Of a DNA stretch of 64,000 nucleotides, positions 12,156 to 23,165 are shown in pieces. Position 1 is the first letter of the stretch; every line of letters begins with the position of its first letter. This DNA comes from Diplonema papillatum (Eukaryota; Euglenozoa; Diplonemea; Diplonemida; Diplonemidae): the NCBI GenBank assembly GCA_030068145.1, contig JAPJBO010000492.1, positions 103,811-167,810 of the forward strand, given 5' to 3'. A program made the position numbers and the translations under genes. The notes beneath the pieces were generated by a model. It searched no databases and was not told the origin of the DNA. It saw only the letters and a list, made by a program, of their open reading frames with translations.

Positions 12156-12319
12156 CAAACAAACCGAACACCCCCCCCTCCCGAGAACCTACGGGTCCTT
12201 TAATCCACCGGCCCGCTGTCGGATTCAGCCGGGCACCACCGGGCACCAGTTGCGTTCTTCGGGTCTAAAGCTCCTTGAACGTCTCATCTACCTGAAACAT
12301 CGGCGCCGAAGTCCTCGGA

Positions 12320-12417
12320 CACGGCGAGGTCCAGCCTCAGAAGCTGGAGTTAAAGAAGATGTGGCGGGTGTGACACCCGTTTTTGAACTCCAGCTTCTGA
12401 GGCTGGACTTCACCGTG
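12320..12417. repeat. Hairpin 1 downstream of the EGF-like gene
   Basis: Arms 12320-12351 and 12386-12417 are reverse complements over 32 bp with two mismatches (core GTCCAGCCTCAGAAGCTGGA). The loop holds a smaller hairpin GCGGGTGTGACACCCG. It lies 165 bp after the stop codon. Confidence 0.9.
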
Positions 12418-12886
12418 TACAGTCCGTGGAGCTGCAGTTCCACGCAGAACGGAGGAGAACGGGGCAAGCTCGTGCGTTTCTAATGAACTGCAGGGCCTCA
12501 GCTCCCGCCGCCTTCCCCTTCTTTTGAATACGGCCTTTAACCTCTAAACTGCGGTTGCCAAAATGGTCCCGCCGGCGCAGGGTGAGATTGACATCAACAG
12601 CGGCTTTTGACGACGTCGCAACATTACGCTCAGTTTCTTTCGGGTTTTGTCAAGGTGTGCAAAGAACGAAGCGAAAGTGCGCCTGTTTCTCTCCCGTTGG
12701 GGTCTGCTCTCGGTTTCGCGTCGCCAGTTCTGCTTGCCAGCAGTGGCCCGCGCAGTACCTTGACTCCACAGTCAACGTTCGAAGAGATGACCCTTCCCCC
12801 TCCGAAAGCCACGCCGTTTGCGAGAATCAGTCGTAGTAGCCGTTTCTGACGACAGGTTTCGAGGACATGCCGTTTTTTTGCCGACG

Positions 12887-12990
12887 CGGTGGAGTCCAGC
12901 CTCAGAGGCTGAAGTTAGAGAGTGGTGACACCCGCTGACTTGGGCGCATCCTCTTTAACTTGAGCTTCTGAGAGGCTGGACTTCACTGTG
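12887..12990. repeat. Hairpin 2, same family
   Basis: A second, more diverged copy of the hairpin at 12320, with the same AGTCCAGCCTCAGAGGCT arm and inner GTGACACCCGC. Two copies 470 bp apart suggest a small inverted-repeat element (MITE-like). Confidence 0.8.
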
Positions 12991-13089
12991 AACGGCCGCC
13001 CTTCGCGCCTTCCCCTTCAGGAAAGATGATTTTTTTTTGGAACCAAGTACCAAAAAGGTTTTGCCGTATGTTGTGTGCTGTCCACCCCT

Positions 13090-15512
13090 ATCCTCTTGAA
13101 ACCGCATTGAACTACCTGCTGCTGTGTGTGCCGGATGGATGCGGGTAACTGCACCTGTACCACCGACACCCTCTGGGTGCTTCCAGGTTACGCGCAATCG
13201 GGGGGTTTGAAACATGATGATTAATCATGATGTATCAAAAGCCCGCACCCACGCGGCGTTGACTGTGGCTGGTCTTTTTTGTAAGGGCTGCCTTGATGTT
13301 ACTTTGATCAAACTCACACCAAGCTGAAAGTGCTGCTGTCTATCACAGTCTATCAGCAGGCGGTGGACCGGCTCATGCTCGTACTCCCAAAGGACCCACC
13401 TTGATCTTTAGCTTTGGATGGTCTTCACAAGCGCTACGAAGCCCGATACGGAAACCGATGTGGACAGAACATGCGGCAAAAGAAGAAAGTAGAGGGTTCG
13501 GGCCCTCAAAAGTTCATGCCCTATTATGGAGTCTTACACTCCGTTTTCCCTCTCCTTTCCTTTCTGTTTTGACATCCACTTCAAAGAAGACTTGATGCTA
13601 GCATCAAACACATGGCAGGCAATGCATCAGAGGCAGGCTTCGGACTGAACGGTAAACTAAGATTTTCACCTTCCCACCCGCAGCCAGTGTGCACCTGGAA
13701 GAGAAAGTTCTTTCTGAGTGAACCACCGAAAAGAACGGTTTCTCGTGGGGTGCTGCTCCTTGTGCTGACCCAGGTTTGGTGTCTGGGGTGCTCGGGCATC
13801 CGTATAAAGCGGTTGGCTGCCGCTGTTCGCACCCGGGGACAGTCGAATCCCGGTTAACACCGCTGTGTCGTCGGAAGAAGACGAACCGAAGAATCTCATT
13901 ACCCAACGAGCACCACGTGGGCAACACAGGCGTCCTTCGTTTAAGCGAGAAGATGGGTTTCTACGGGTCCCTTCTTGCCAAGTTGCACTTGACGCATATG
14001 CATCCCAAGTGCGACGTGTATTGACGCGTCGATGCACGTAAGCGTCAACATGCTCAAACCGACCCAATCTTTGTGCAGCATCCTGGTACCACGATCTTGG
14101 AGGTGTTTTCTGTTGTTGCAAAAAAAGTTGACTCAGAAAACAGAAAATTGGCACCACCGTGCAGCAGTAGCACAGTAGTGCGTAGTCGGAATGGTGGCGG
14201 GGTGGCCACTGTAGTTCGGTGGCCAACCCAACCAGATGACCAGTTCCTCGCTCAGGGTTGTAGTCAGGAGACAACCGCCGAACGATCTTGGCTCTTGCAC
14301 GTTTGCAGGAAATCAGCCCAGAGTCAGAACGTCCGTCAATAGCACACCGCGCATGTGCTAAGCATAGTTATCCAACCCGCATCGAGATTGTCTTCGGACG
14401 ACGTTATTGAGCCGGTCCGTCCTTATCTCTTGAAACTGCATCGAAGTGCCTGCCGCTGTTTATCTTTTTATCACAGTGAATCACGGTCCACCACCGTCTA
14501 TCAGGTCAATCTCTAGTCCCTAGAGCTGCATCGAATTGCCGCTGTATTCTTCGGGGTCTATCACGGTCTATCAAGAGAGGATGGACCGGCTCAGTTATCA
14601 AGTAACGCTGGGCTAGCCTGCCTGTTGTGGAGTCTGCATTTTAGGTTCACACTGCTCAACAGTGCTCGCCTGCCTCCCTTGGCACTTGCACCTTACAGAA
14701 CTCAATAGTTATTGTGTTATTCTCGATCGAACGTCGTGGCCGGAGTCCCAAACCCGGTTTGAGTACGAGTCGTCAACGTACTCAAACCGGGTTTGGGGCT
14801 CAGCGACCCAAAGGTCAAAGTGCCCTGCGTTTGCACCCCAAAAAAGGGCATGCATCTCAGTTTCCTTGTGCGTGTCGGTCGCTCGGTTCCTTTCTTTGGA
14901 TTCTCACTCGGTTGAGGAGAGCATTATTTTTGGATGTCGTGCCAGCCGTTCACATTACATCGAAAGGCAACCCCGCAAGATTTGTAGCTTTCAAAAAAGA
15001 ACATAACTTCATCAAAGTCAACTGGACGATCTCATCTTTTTGGAGTTAAAGATCGCTTGAAAGGGGTTTTAGGGTCTCCGTGTGACCGTTGTTAAATGGG
15101 TTCCCTTAGAGCAAGAAAGGGCTATATGGTTATGGGTTGTGTATTTGGTGCACGCTTTCGTAATGTGATATGGCTAGCCATGTCCGGGACTGTTTGTGAC
15201 CGACACCAAGTACATTCCTTCGCGCTTTTTGCACGTCTTTCAGTCCTCTGGTGGGTGTGATGGGGCTTTTGGCGGAGATTGCGTGGCATCTTTTTCCGAA
15301 GCACTCACCTTCGACTTCCGTGTCCGCAAGGATCGTGACCAAAACGGAGCAGGCCGATTATCGCCAGAGATTCTGTGCGTTCTGACCCGAACTATACGGA
15401 GCGAACGTGGTCGATAAGCTCTTGTGCTATATTCCACCCCTAGTGCATCGAACATTGCCTGCTGCTGGCTATCACAGTCAGCAGCCTACAGGGGGCGGAC
15501 CGGCTCATAGAC
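13090..15512 (+). repeat. Dispersed repeat, several diverged copies
   Basis: The phrase GCATCGAAxTGCCTGCTGCTG followed by TATCACAGTCTATCAGCAGG and GGTGGACCGGCTCA recurs at about 13090-13380, 14425-14605 and 15435-15512. The copies are broken and diverged. No open frame goes with them. Confidence 0.6.
14743..14801. repeat. Long hairpin
   Basis: Arms 14743-14767 and 14777-14801 (core CCCAAACCCGGTTTGAGTAC) pair over 25 bp with one mismatch around a 9-nt loop. Confidence 0.9.
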
Positions 15513-17109
15513 ACGCCTATGCGATAGATAACAGAACAAACCCTGGCCCCAGAGAGGTTGGGCTCCGACCGACAGACCGCCTCGCCCCGTCTTAGTGCCC
15601 AGGTTCAGGTGCTCCGCTGTCTGCGGCAAAGGCGGAGAAATTCGAATCGACTTCCGAAACGAAAGCAAACAATAAACGACTCTCCATATACATACTGCCG
15701 ATGGACGGATTCGGCTTCGCTTTGTGGTGTTTATGTGCGTGACAGTTTTGTCCCCTTCCATTCTTTTTCCTAATAACAACTGTACTGTTCCCGCACCGCC
15801 AGCATCTGAATACCGAACTCGCATGCGTAGTTTTAAAATGTCACGATGTACGGTTGTCGGGCAGTCTTTGCTGTAGGGTTGATCACGTTATCTCTTTTTG
15901 CCCACTCAAAAGGAAAGTGCTCCACGAGTGATTCTCTTCAAGTTTAGGGTTTGCAACATGCCTGAGCATGCGACAGTGTTTCGATAAACATGTTGACCGC
16001 GGGATGACCTTCGGGTGGGATGGGAGCATGGGAGATTCTGCATGTTTTTTCTTTGTTGCCCGGTGCTTTGCTTGAGTGTGCTCTTCTCAAAAGAAAACAC
16101 CGTGCAAATGTTCCGTAGCTCCTCGAGGCGAGAGGTCCTCAATCTTCACGGTTCGTATTAACTCCATAAACGGTTCTGCGTCATATTGAGAAGAGAGGCG
16201 AAATGCGAGAGAGTAAGAGAGAACACATCGAAACAAGTGAAAGGGTATGGGCCACCGTCAGGTGGGCCAGGCTAGATTAGGGGTGGCTCCCTGGGAGGGA
16301 CAGGGACGGGGTTAGTCACGCCTTAGCCGTCCCAGGGCCCCCCACCCACCTGTATGTGTTCTCGTGGTTATCGCTACCGCGCTGACCCTTCCCGGGAGAG
16401 AGGGAGAGCTGGTTCACCAGTCATTGCTCGGTAACGCGGCAACCGGCCGGTTGCACCCGAAGGCTGACCTCCTCTACTCGTGCTGCACTATAACGTGGAG
16501 CAGACAGAGGAGACAAGGTCATTAACTTTACCTTAACAAGGCAGTGGATGAGGGAACAGGTCCACCATCACCACCATTCACCTCTCCACCAGGTGGCTCA
16601 ACTAGCCCCCGTGCGCTTTCTTGCGTACGCTGCGCGCTGAAGCCACCTCCGAGGTCCTTTTTTTCTTTTTTCTTTTTGTTTGTGTTCACCTCCCCCTCCC
16701 CCAGTGCCGCTCCTTTTTGTTGCTTTATTCCTCTCCCACTCCCCCCCCGGCGTCCCGAAACGCCGTCTTTGCTGACCCCCGGGGGGGCGGGCGCGAACCA
16801 CAACCAGTCCTGGCCTCCGCAGCGGGTTGCTACGCTCCCGCTGCTTTCCGTTTCGTGCGAGTGCTCAACACTTCGCTTTCCTGCCCCTCCGTTCAGTCAG
16901 CGCCAGCAACGACGATTCTGTGCAGCAGCACCGGGTAGGCATGCATCGGTCAGCGTAGCCGGCGAGGCGGAGGAATTGAAGTATTCGCAGCGCAACTGCC
17001 TCCACCGCAGGTGGGCCGAACAAAAGGCAGTTGACTGCCACCAAGTTTACTCGCCTTTAACACAGCCGGAAGCCGATGGAAAGCCCCCGACGCATCAGCG
17101 CAAGCACCA

Positions 17110-17141
17110 CAAGGCTCCACATCCCCCCTCCCCTTACTTAG
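17110..17141 (+). promoter_or_regulatory. Putative trans-splice acceptor of the dioxygenase gene
   Basis: Pyrimidine run ATCCCCCCTCCCCTTACTTAG ends at AG 17140-17141, 47 nt before the ATG. A second AG (ATGGTAG, about 17172) is also possible. Confidence 0.4.
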
Positions 17142-17188
17142 TGCCCCCTACCTCTACCCTCCCGAATGGTAGGCTAGCGTGACCGACG

Positions 17189-18073
17189 ATGGAATCAGGA
17201 ACAGGGAGCTTGCCGGGTGATCTTGCTCTCAGCCAGGCGAACCCTGCTTGCGTGGTGGGAAACGTGTTCGAAGGCAATGCTGGCGCGCTTGCAGCGCTGT
17301 TGAGCGACTTCGAGCACATCCGAGAGGCTAAGTACGAGCCGCCGGAGCAGCCGAATAGCTTGACGTATGGCACATACTGGTGCCCGTTGCATAAAGACGT
17401 CCGGGCGAGCAATGGGGTTGAGGCTTACATCACGGGCGTGTCTGAAAGTGTCGCATTTAAGAGGATGACTGAAGGCCGTACGTTCGCAGGTGCCGAGTGG
17501 TGGTGGCAAGACACGACCGAAGGCGTCGACAGTCCAAAGGAGTACCACACCGACTGCGATTTGCATTTGACCCGCGACGGCAACGTGAAGGTGCACCCTT
17601 CTGTGTCCAGTGTGTTCTACGCGACGCCGGCGCAGAGCCCGACTGTCGTTTTCGACCAGGTGACGGTCAGCGGCGACCTGTCCCCTCCCGTTCCGACCAA
17701 AGCCGTCCTGTCCTTCCCCAACGTGGGGCAGCTGCTCTTTTTTGAAGGCTCGCTGTACCACGGTGTCTTGCACCACCCCCGCCCCGACCCCGCGCATCCA
17801 GCGCGGGTTACGCTTCTCGTCAACTGGTGGCCGGAACGTCCAAACGGCCCCGCTGACTTGCCGTCTGTATACAAGTCTGCTATCAGCTGCATTGCAATAT
17901 CAGACCCTCTCCTCATCCAGCCTGTGCACAATGCCACGCTTGACGCAGTGTTTCCGGAGAGCGAAATTGCAGAGCAAGTTATTCCCCAGTGCGTTGTGGA
18001 CTGGCTGTCGAGCAACGACGGCGTCTCTGCGGTTTCGTTCGGCTTTTGTCCGTTGGAAAAGGGACCCGCCTAG
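17189..18073 (+). CDS. 2-oxoglutarate/Fe(II)-dependent dioxygenase family protein
   Basis: 294 residues, intronless. The iron-binding triad is visible as H120-x-D122 (YHTDCDLHL) and H191 (FFEGSLYHGVLHH). R206 (ARVTLLVNWW), 15 residues on, would bind the 2-oxoglutarate carboxylate. Spacing and the hydrophobic strands around the motifs fit the double-stranded beta-helix oxygenases. Members hydroxylate proteins, nucleic acids or small molecules, and I cannot tell the substrate. There is no signal peptide, so cytosolic or nuclear is likely. The ATG at 17189 gives an N-terminal helical region of about 100 residues before the core. A broken copy of its C-terminal coding region lies 0.45 kb downstream. 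Confidence 0.8.
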   Translation: MESGTGSLPGDLALSQANPACVVGNVFEGNAGALAALLSDFEHIREAKYEPPEQPNSLTYGTYWCPLHKDVRASNGVEAYITGVSESVAFKRMTEGRTFAGAEWWWQDTTEGVDSPKEYHTDCDLHLTRDGNVKVHPSVSSVFYATPAQSPTVVFDQVTVSGDLSPPVPTKAVLSFPNVGQLLFFEGSLYHGVLHHPRPDPAHPARVTLLVNWWPERPNGPADLPSVYKSAISCIAISDPLLIQPVHNATLDAVFPESEIAEQVIPQCVVDWLSSNDGVSAVSFGFCPLEKGPA

Positions 18074-18514
18074 CATCGTGGATTGGAGTGTAGATATGTA
18101 TTGTAGGTATACACCGAAGTTAACCCAATACCTCGTACAGTGCTAAAACTGAAGACACAAACAAAGTGTCCTTTATAGGAAGGCTCGGCTTATCAGCATT
18201 AAACACCCGCCTTACCCGGCACGAATCCCGGAAGGCAGGTCTCGGAGGACATCCTGTTGCTACCTGGCTTAGTCGTTAGGCTTCGGCATAAGACTACCCA
18301 AGAGGGAAAGTCTACCGGTTTGTGTCCTGCATCCAAGAGTTCACAATTCAGAATGCCGGGCATTCGGGGACTCGTCTAAGGAATGCACCAGAGTATGACA
18401 TATATCAAATCTCTAGTCCGAAGGAATAACCAGGCGGGACGAGAAACCCCTGCTGAACACAGGTCGTCAATTTAGGGCCGAAACGTTTGACCCTGCCGAT
18501 TTCTCTCCTGTTGA

Positions 18515-18596
18515 CAAATCCGAGTCTAGCTGTAATACCATCTCTGACCCTCTCTTCATCCAACCTGCGCGCAATGCCACGCTCCGCGCTGCGTGA
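18515..18596 (+). pseudogene. Relic of the dioxygenase C-terminal region
   Basis: Read in one frame this gives KSESSCNTISDPLFIQP then ARNATLRAA and a stop. The intact gene has KSAISCIAISDPLLIQP then VHNATLDAV at residues 229-254. The stop comes where the gene continues for another 40 residues. Nothing clearly homologous is left upstream, so it is a partial duplicate or remnant of a tandem paralogue. Confidence 0.75.
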
Positions 18597-18969
18597 AGTC
18601 ATTTGCGCGGACAGGCTGTTGAACTACGTCAGAGGCGGAACGTGCGAAGTAGTGCTAGTAGCAAGTCAAGATCGAAAAGCTTCCCATCGGCGAGGGCCCG
18701 ACAGAGGTTTTCGATCAGGATGCTCTTGTCTCCTCGCCTGGCGTGCTCTCTTTTGCGATTCTTGTTCCACGACATCCGTGGAAACTGCAGTCGCCACCGA
18801 TGGCCAGATTCGGAGTGAACCAGCTACTGGGTATTTCGATGGATATTTCGTCCTCTGAACAAGCTTTGACGAGCGATTTGCATGTCAACGCTACAGATCT
18901 CCATCAGGATCTCCCAGGCAAAGGTGAGTCGACTCGCGTCAACATTATTGCGTTCCTCTGGTGTACACT
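18597..18969. other. Short intergenic region
   Basis: No supported gene. An open stretch with an ATG at 18800 ends in a donor-like AAAGGTGAGT near 18926, but it does not join in frame to the downstream gene. Confidence 0.4.
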
Positions 18970-18997
18970 TTTTACGCTTTATGAGAACCTCTTGCAG
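18970..18997 (+). promoter_or_regulatory. Putative trans-splice acceptor
   Basis: TTTTTACGCTTTATGAGAAC then CTCTTGCAG, with AG at 18996-18997, 63 nt before the ATG of the next gene. Confidence 0.4.
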
Positions 18998-19060
18998 GCG
19001 GAGTAACCCGGAAGGGAGAAACCCCAACGCCAAACACAACATTGAGAAACGTAGCAGAAG

Positions 19061-19646
19061 ATGACGGTCGAGGAGGAGACCAGCCTTCTCGACGAGCTCT
19101 CGAGCCAAGGGGTGCTCGCGGGGTTCTTCCGGATTCTCTGGCAGAAGAATGTCGGGAAGGCGGTGCACACGCTGACGGGTGTTAGCATTCCTCACACGAT
19201 CGTGTACCGGCACCGCAAGCCGATGGCATGGTACTTCCTCAGCAAAGATGGCAGCATCAAGAAGAAGAACAAGAAACGGCTCGTCTGCAGCGAGATCGAA
19301 GAAGCCCTCCGCAAGAACAGCAGGTCACAGTGCGGCGTCTGTGCCGTATACATTAGCCCGAGCGCCACGGCTGAGTCGGGAATGCAATGCACCTTCGTCC
19401 GCACCGCCGAGCTTCGCCAGTTCCTGCTCGACACGCCGGAGAAATCGGGCGTTTTGCAGGTACGTACCTTTCGTCGAACCCCCCTTCACTCTGTTGTCCA
19501 AGCATGCGACCATGGGTTACGCAACTCGTTTTCACTTTCGGCAGGGACTGCAGCGGCTGCGACACAGCAATTTTGCGCTTCTGACTAGTTGGCAAACGAA
19601 GATTAGTTCTTCGTACCTTATCCGCGTCGCAGTGCCCACTGATTAG
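19061..19646 (+). CDS. Two-exon gene of unknown function
   Basis: Exon 1 is 19061-19459 and exon 2 is 19545-19646; the 85-nt intron has donor CAG/GTACGT and acceptor CGGCAG, phase 0. The product is 166 residues. I recognise no domain. Visible features are a basic stretch KKKNKKR near residue 70, three Cys (CGVCAVYI, MQC) and a predicted mixed alpha/beta layout. Exon 1 alone has an ordered, non-repetitive composition and good GC at third positions, which supports a real gene. Exon 2 is weaker, and the true 3' end could use another splice site. Confidence 0.6.
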
Positions 19647-19997
19647 CTCGCTGTATGCCTGCCTTTCAAAGGGTACGGTCACTGTTCAGTCTCAAATCTC
19701 ATCATCCGCAACGACCGCTCGTTGTCCACGGCTACTCGACTCCTTTGGCTTCATTCACAAGTTTTGCCGGAAAATGTTTGGCCGGAAATACTCTTGCCTT
19801 GTGCTCATTTCGAAGGAGGCTCGAGGGGGAGAAAACAGTACAACTGCAAAGGGACAGCGGATTATTACCCGGGCGAGCCAACCCACTACTTTCGCCAAAA
19901 TTTTGGTGCATGGGTGGGTCCCCCCCCAGGGGTGGCCCTAAGCGGCCAGATTGCGGAGTCGTTGGCAGAATCTGACCTGACCCCCCACCCCCCCCCC
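19647..19997. other. Intergenic, with a relative of the 23.9-kb element terminus
   Basis: At 19852-19933 the phrase GGATTATTACCCGGGCGAGC, followed by CCACTACTTTCGCCAAAATT and a C run, matches the terminal repeats found at 35614 and 59491. No partner copy for it is visible in the window. The rest is unique sequence without a gene. Confidence 0.7.
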
Positions 19998-20491
19998 CCC
20001 CTACACGGTGCACTAGTCATTAGGAATTCAGTGTTCTTACTAGTAAAATTTCTAGTGAAAATGTCTTACTAGTGCCACTAGTCATTCTTACTAGTGCCAC
20101 TAGTCATTCTTACTAGTGGCACTAGTAAGAATGACTAGTGCACTAGTAAGAATGACTAGTGCACTAGTCATTTTTGCTAGTGTTTTACACAGTAAAGTCC
20201 ATTTTTAGGCGGTGGATATGGTGTGGGTGTCCGACCCACGCTCGAATACTGTTCCGCAGGTTCGTCCTGCCGCTGTTGTGTGCACGCAGCAACATGAATG
20301 GTGAACACAACAGGTTGCCGAGAAGAACAAGTGAATGGGATAAGCATGGCCCGAAGTCTGGGGTGTGATGGGTGGGGGATTGCAAGAACGTGTTTGGAAT
20401 GGGTATGTGCTCAGGGTGTGATGGGTGGGGGAGGGGGGAACAACGGAAGAAAGGGCCATGTGGCATAGAGTGCAATTCAGAGGAGGTAAGA

Positions 20492-22048
20492 CTACCTTCC
20501 ACCCGTGTGGGCATCGCGCATGTGGGCATCCCTTCTGCGTGCATCGGCGAACCTTTGCATGCACAGGGGGCAGGTCTTCTTGTCAAGCTTCTCAGCATGA
20601 ACGTACAGCAGGTGTTGGGTCAGCCCGCCCTTGCGAACTGTCTTTTTGCACGATGGACATTGCGTTGTGCATTCGCAGGTTACTGTAGGGCGGTGGTGTG
20701 CGTCGTAGTGTGCGAAGAGGCCGTGGATTCGCGTGTAGCTCTTCTGGCTGATAATACACCCGTGCTCGCTGCTCTCGTTTTCAGGGTCGGTTGTGCAGCC
20801 CCGCTTCCGAAGGGCTGGTTTGGGTGCCCACGTATGCCGGAGAACTGAACGATGGGGACAGAAGTTTCGTAGCAGTCCTGCTCGTGAAGGTGTTCTTCTC
20901 AAGATTTGCATTTGCAACGAGAAGCCGTGGCACAACAACCCGACTTCCGATGAGGAGGAGGATCAGGACGAGGATGACGATGCGGACAGCAGGTTTTCTG
21001 CGGCTTGCTTCCACACCGTACTTCGTCCAGTGATGCACTTGCAAAATGGTGTCGTACTGGTACAGGTGTGGGAGGGGATTGCGACACGCGGGCGCGAGGT
21101 CAGGCGCGCTTCGCTTCGTGTCCAGGCTCTTGAGGTGCTTTGTCTGCAGCTCGATTGCCTGGAAGTCGCGTTCCATTGTCTTCTGGGACGTGCAGGCGGA
21201 CCACTTTTGCGCTCACCGTTCATCTGCATCCTCTTCTACCCGACTAGCATCCGGAAGTGTCCGGATCACGAGCCGTAGCATGCCCTTCACATCGTGCAAG
21301 GCTGGTGTGATGACATGCGCTGGTTCCGTGATACGGGCGGCAATGTTGCAGTGGAAGCCCTGCGCATGCATTTCCTGGATGCTAAGCCGTTTGCATCTGT
21401 GCAGGTGTGCCAACCGCGTCTCAATGCAGGTTGCACAAAAGGCACTTCGGTGCCCGCCACCGCCCACGCCTCGAAAGAGCGACCACAATTCTGCGTGGTC
21501 ACCACCAAACACAAATCGACTCAGAGGAATGATTGCATTGTTCTTGCGGAACGTACTTTCCTGAATAGCGCTCAGATGCGGCAGGCAGCCGAAAATCCAC
21601 CATGAGTGGAAGACAGGCTTCCGCTTATCGCACACAGTAAGAAACCGCGTCGCCTTGAGGTCCCCGGACAGTCCAACAGCAAGACGCTGCCCCCTTTTGC
21701 CCCACGGAAGGCGTTGCCTGGTTTGTACGCGTCCATTGACACAACCACTGCGGGTGGGCAGCCACCCTGCTCCAGTGGAAACGTGGACAACAGGAACGAA
21801 ATTGCCTTCGGGGTATCCCCGACCAACTCGTCGGCCATCGCCTTGAACCCTGCTTCGCGTGCAGCAAGGGTGTTGTAGGACAGCCCCATGGTCAGGCCAA
21901 GTTCGCTATTAATTAGCGAGCCCAGCTGGGCACACTGACGCATAGACATGCCGAATCGCATTCTGTTCTCTGCAATGATGCCACCGATAGCGCGCGCTGT
22001 CGATGCATGGTATGCATCCATTGTTGTTTTCCCCCTGCGGTGTTTCAA
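20492..22048 (-). pseudogene. Putative transposase with C2H2 zinc fingers, interrupted frame
   Basis: Read leftwards from 22048 the frame starts MKHRRGKTTMDAYH and includes VVVSMDAYKPGNAF. Near 21635-21600 homology-like composition continues in another frame (SRFVFGGDHAELWSLF, then HLHRCKRLSIQEMHAQGFHC). It changes frame again to 20938-20492, which carries two fingers (CPSCKKTVRKGGLTQHLLYVH and CPLCMQRFADARRRDAHMRDAH). The shifts may be mutations or unrecognised introns. The GL(F/Y)A(H/Q)YDA(H/Y)HRP and QHLLYVH motifs recur in the element at 25.2-26.4 kb. I cannot assign a transposase superfamily. Confidence 0.6.
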
Positions 22049-22194
22049 GGCTGGCGATGTGGGACCGTACGAGTATCGTACTACGTAAGAACTATTGCAA
22101 CGCGCCCTCCTCTCTGGCCGAGACCCCGACTCCTGTCCATCAGGGCTGACATCATCGTCAACACATGCTCATTTTGTTTTTTGTTGGGAGTAGT

Positions 22195-22870
22195 CCTGTT
22201 GACGATGACGATGACTGTTGACGAAGACAATGGCAGCCCTGATGGACAGGAGTCGGGGCCTGGTGGTTCATAAAGTATCCTGGTGGTTCCACATTGTTCA
22301 CCAGCGAGTGCACTTGGGCCAGAGGATGGGGCGCGTTGCAATAGTTCGTACGTAACTTTGTGTAGTATGATTCTCGTACGGTCCCGCATCGCCAGCCTTA
22401 TCACTCACAAAGCACCGCAGGGGAAAACAACAATGGATGCATACCATGCACCGACAGCGCGCGCTATCGGTGCCATCATTGCAGGGAACAGAATGCGATT
22501 CGGCATGTCTATGCATGTGCCCGGCTGGCTCTCTACAGCAGTGAATGGCGAGCTTGGCCCGACCACGGGGCTGTCCTCCACAACATCCTTGCTGCACGGA
22601 AACGCATGCGCAGGGCTTCCGCTGCAACATTGCCTCACAACACAAGAGGTTCTTGGGAAACTCCTCTGCCAGGCGACTGGAAATGTTGTGCGCACTTACG
22701 GCAGGTGGCTTGGCAACCTAGTGTTCACCATTCATGTTTCTGCGTGCACAACAGCGGCAGGACGAACCTGCGGAACAGTATTCGAGCGTGGGTCGGACAC
22801 CCACACCATATCCACCGCCTAAAAATGGACTTTACTGTGTAAAACACTAGCAAACATGACTAGTGCACTA
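22195..22870 (+). mobile_element. Inverted, internally deleted copy inside the ACTAGT element
   Basis: From about 22195 rightwards the sequence repeats, inverted, the region leftward of 22190, including GKTTMDAYHAPTARAI now on the plus strand and the terminal segment at 22715-22870. Most of the gene's middle and the zinc fingers are missing. The element is therefore a head-to-head pair of one long and one short copy meeting near 22190. Confidence 0.75.
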
Positions 22871-23165
22871 GTCATTCTTACTAGTGCACTAGTCATTCTT
22901 ACTAGTGCACTAGTCATTCTTACTAGTGCACTAGTCATTCTTACTAGTGCACTAGTCATTCTTACTAGTGGCACTAGTAAGAATGACTAGTGGCACTAGT
23001 CATATTACTAGTGCACTAGTCATTCTTACTAGTGCACTAGTCATTCTTACTAGTGGCACTAGTAAGAATGACTAGTGGCACTAGTCATATTACTAGTAAG
23101 ATTTCTTACTAGTAAGTTTACTTCAAAATGACTAGTGATTGGCCTTACTAGTGCACCGTGTAGGG

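Larger units (their letters stand above)
12991..17099. other. Intergenic region without a supported gene
   Basis: No open frame here has recognisable domains; the longest (minus, 13666-14274 and plus, 16544-17182) are compositionally odd and unsupported. The region holds the dispersed repeat described separately, one long hairpin (14743-14801) and, at 16250-16500, GC-rich inverted segments whose role I cannot name. The C/T-rich 16660-17140 stretch is probably the promoter/5' region of the dioxygenase gene. Confidence 0.5.
19998..23165. mobile_element. DNA transposon with inverted ACTAGT arrays
   Basis: Ends read CCCTACACGGTGCACTAGT on the left and its complement on the right (to about 23165). 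Inside each end lies an array of ACTAGT-centred repeats (20005-20180; 22850-23155). Next comes a conserved inverted segment of about 130-160 bp (20160-20320 against 22715-22870) containing AAAGTCCATTTTTAGGCGG. Between them a zinc-finger protein gene lies on the minus strand, plus an internal inverted partial copy. A homopolymer C run flanks the left end, so I cannot read a target duplication. Confidence 0.8.

Noticed and set aside
13666-14274. 202-codon minus-strand frame
   Set aside because: It spans repeat-like DNA, has no recognisable domain and no splice or acceptor context.
16544-17182. 212-codon plus-strand frame before the dioxygenase
   Set aside because: Low-complexity Pro/Ser/Phe product over C/T-rich DNA that better fits a promoter and splice-acceptor tract.
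18743-19006. Possible upstream exon (ATG 18800, donor near 18926) for the gene at 19061
   Set aside because: Phase 1 donor does not join in frame to any AG before 19061, and the ATG at 19061 has its own acceptor-like context.
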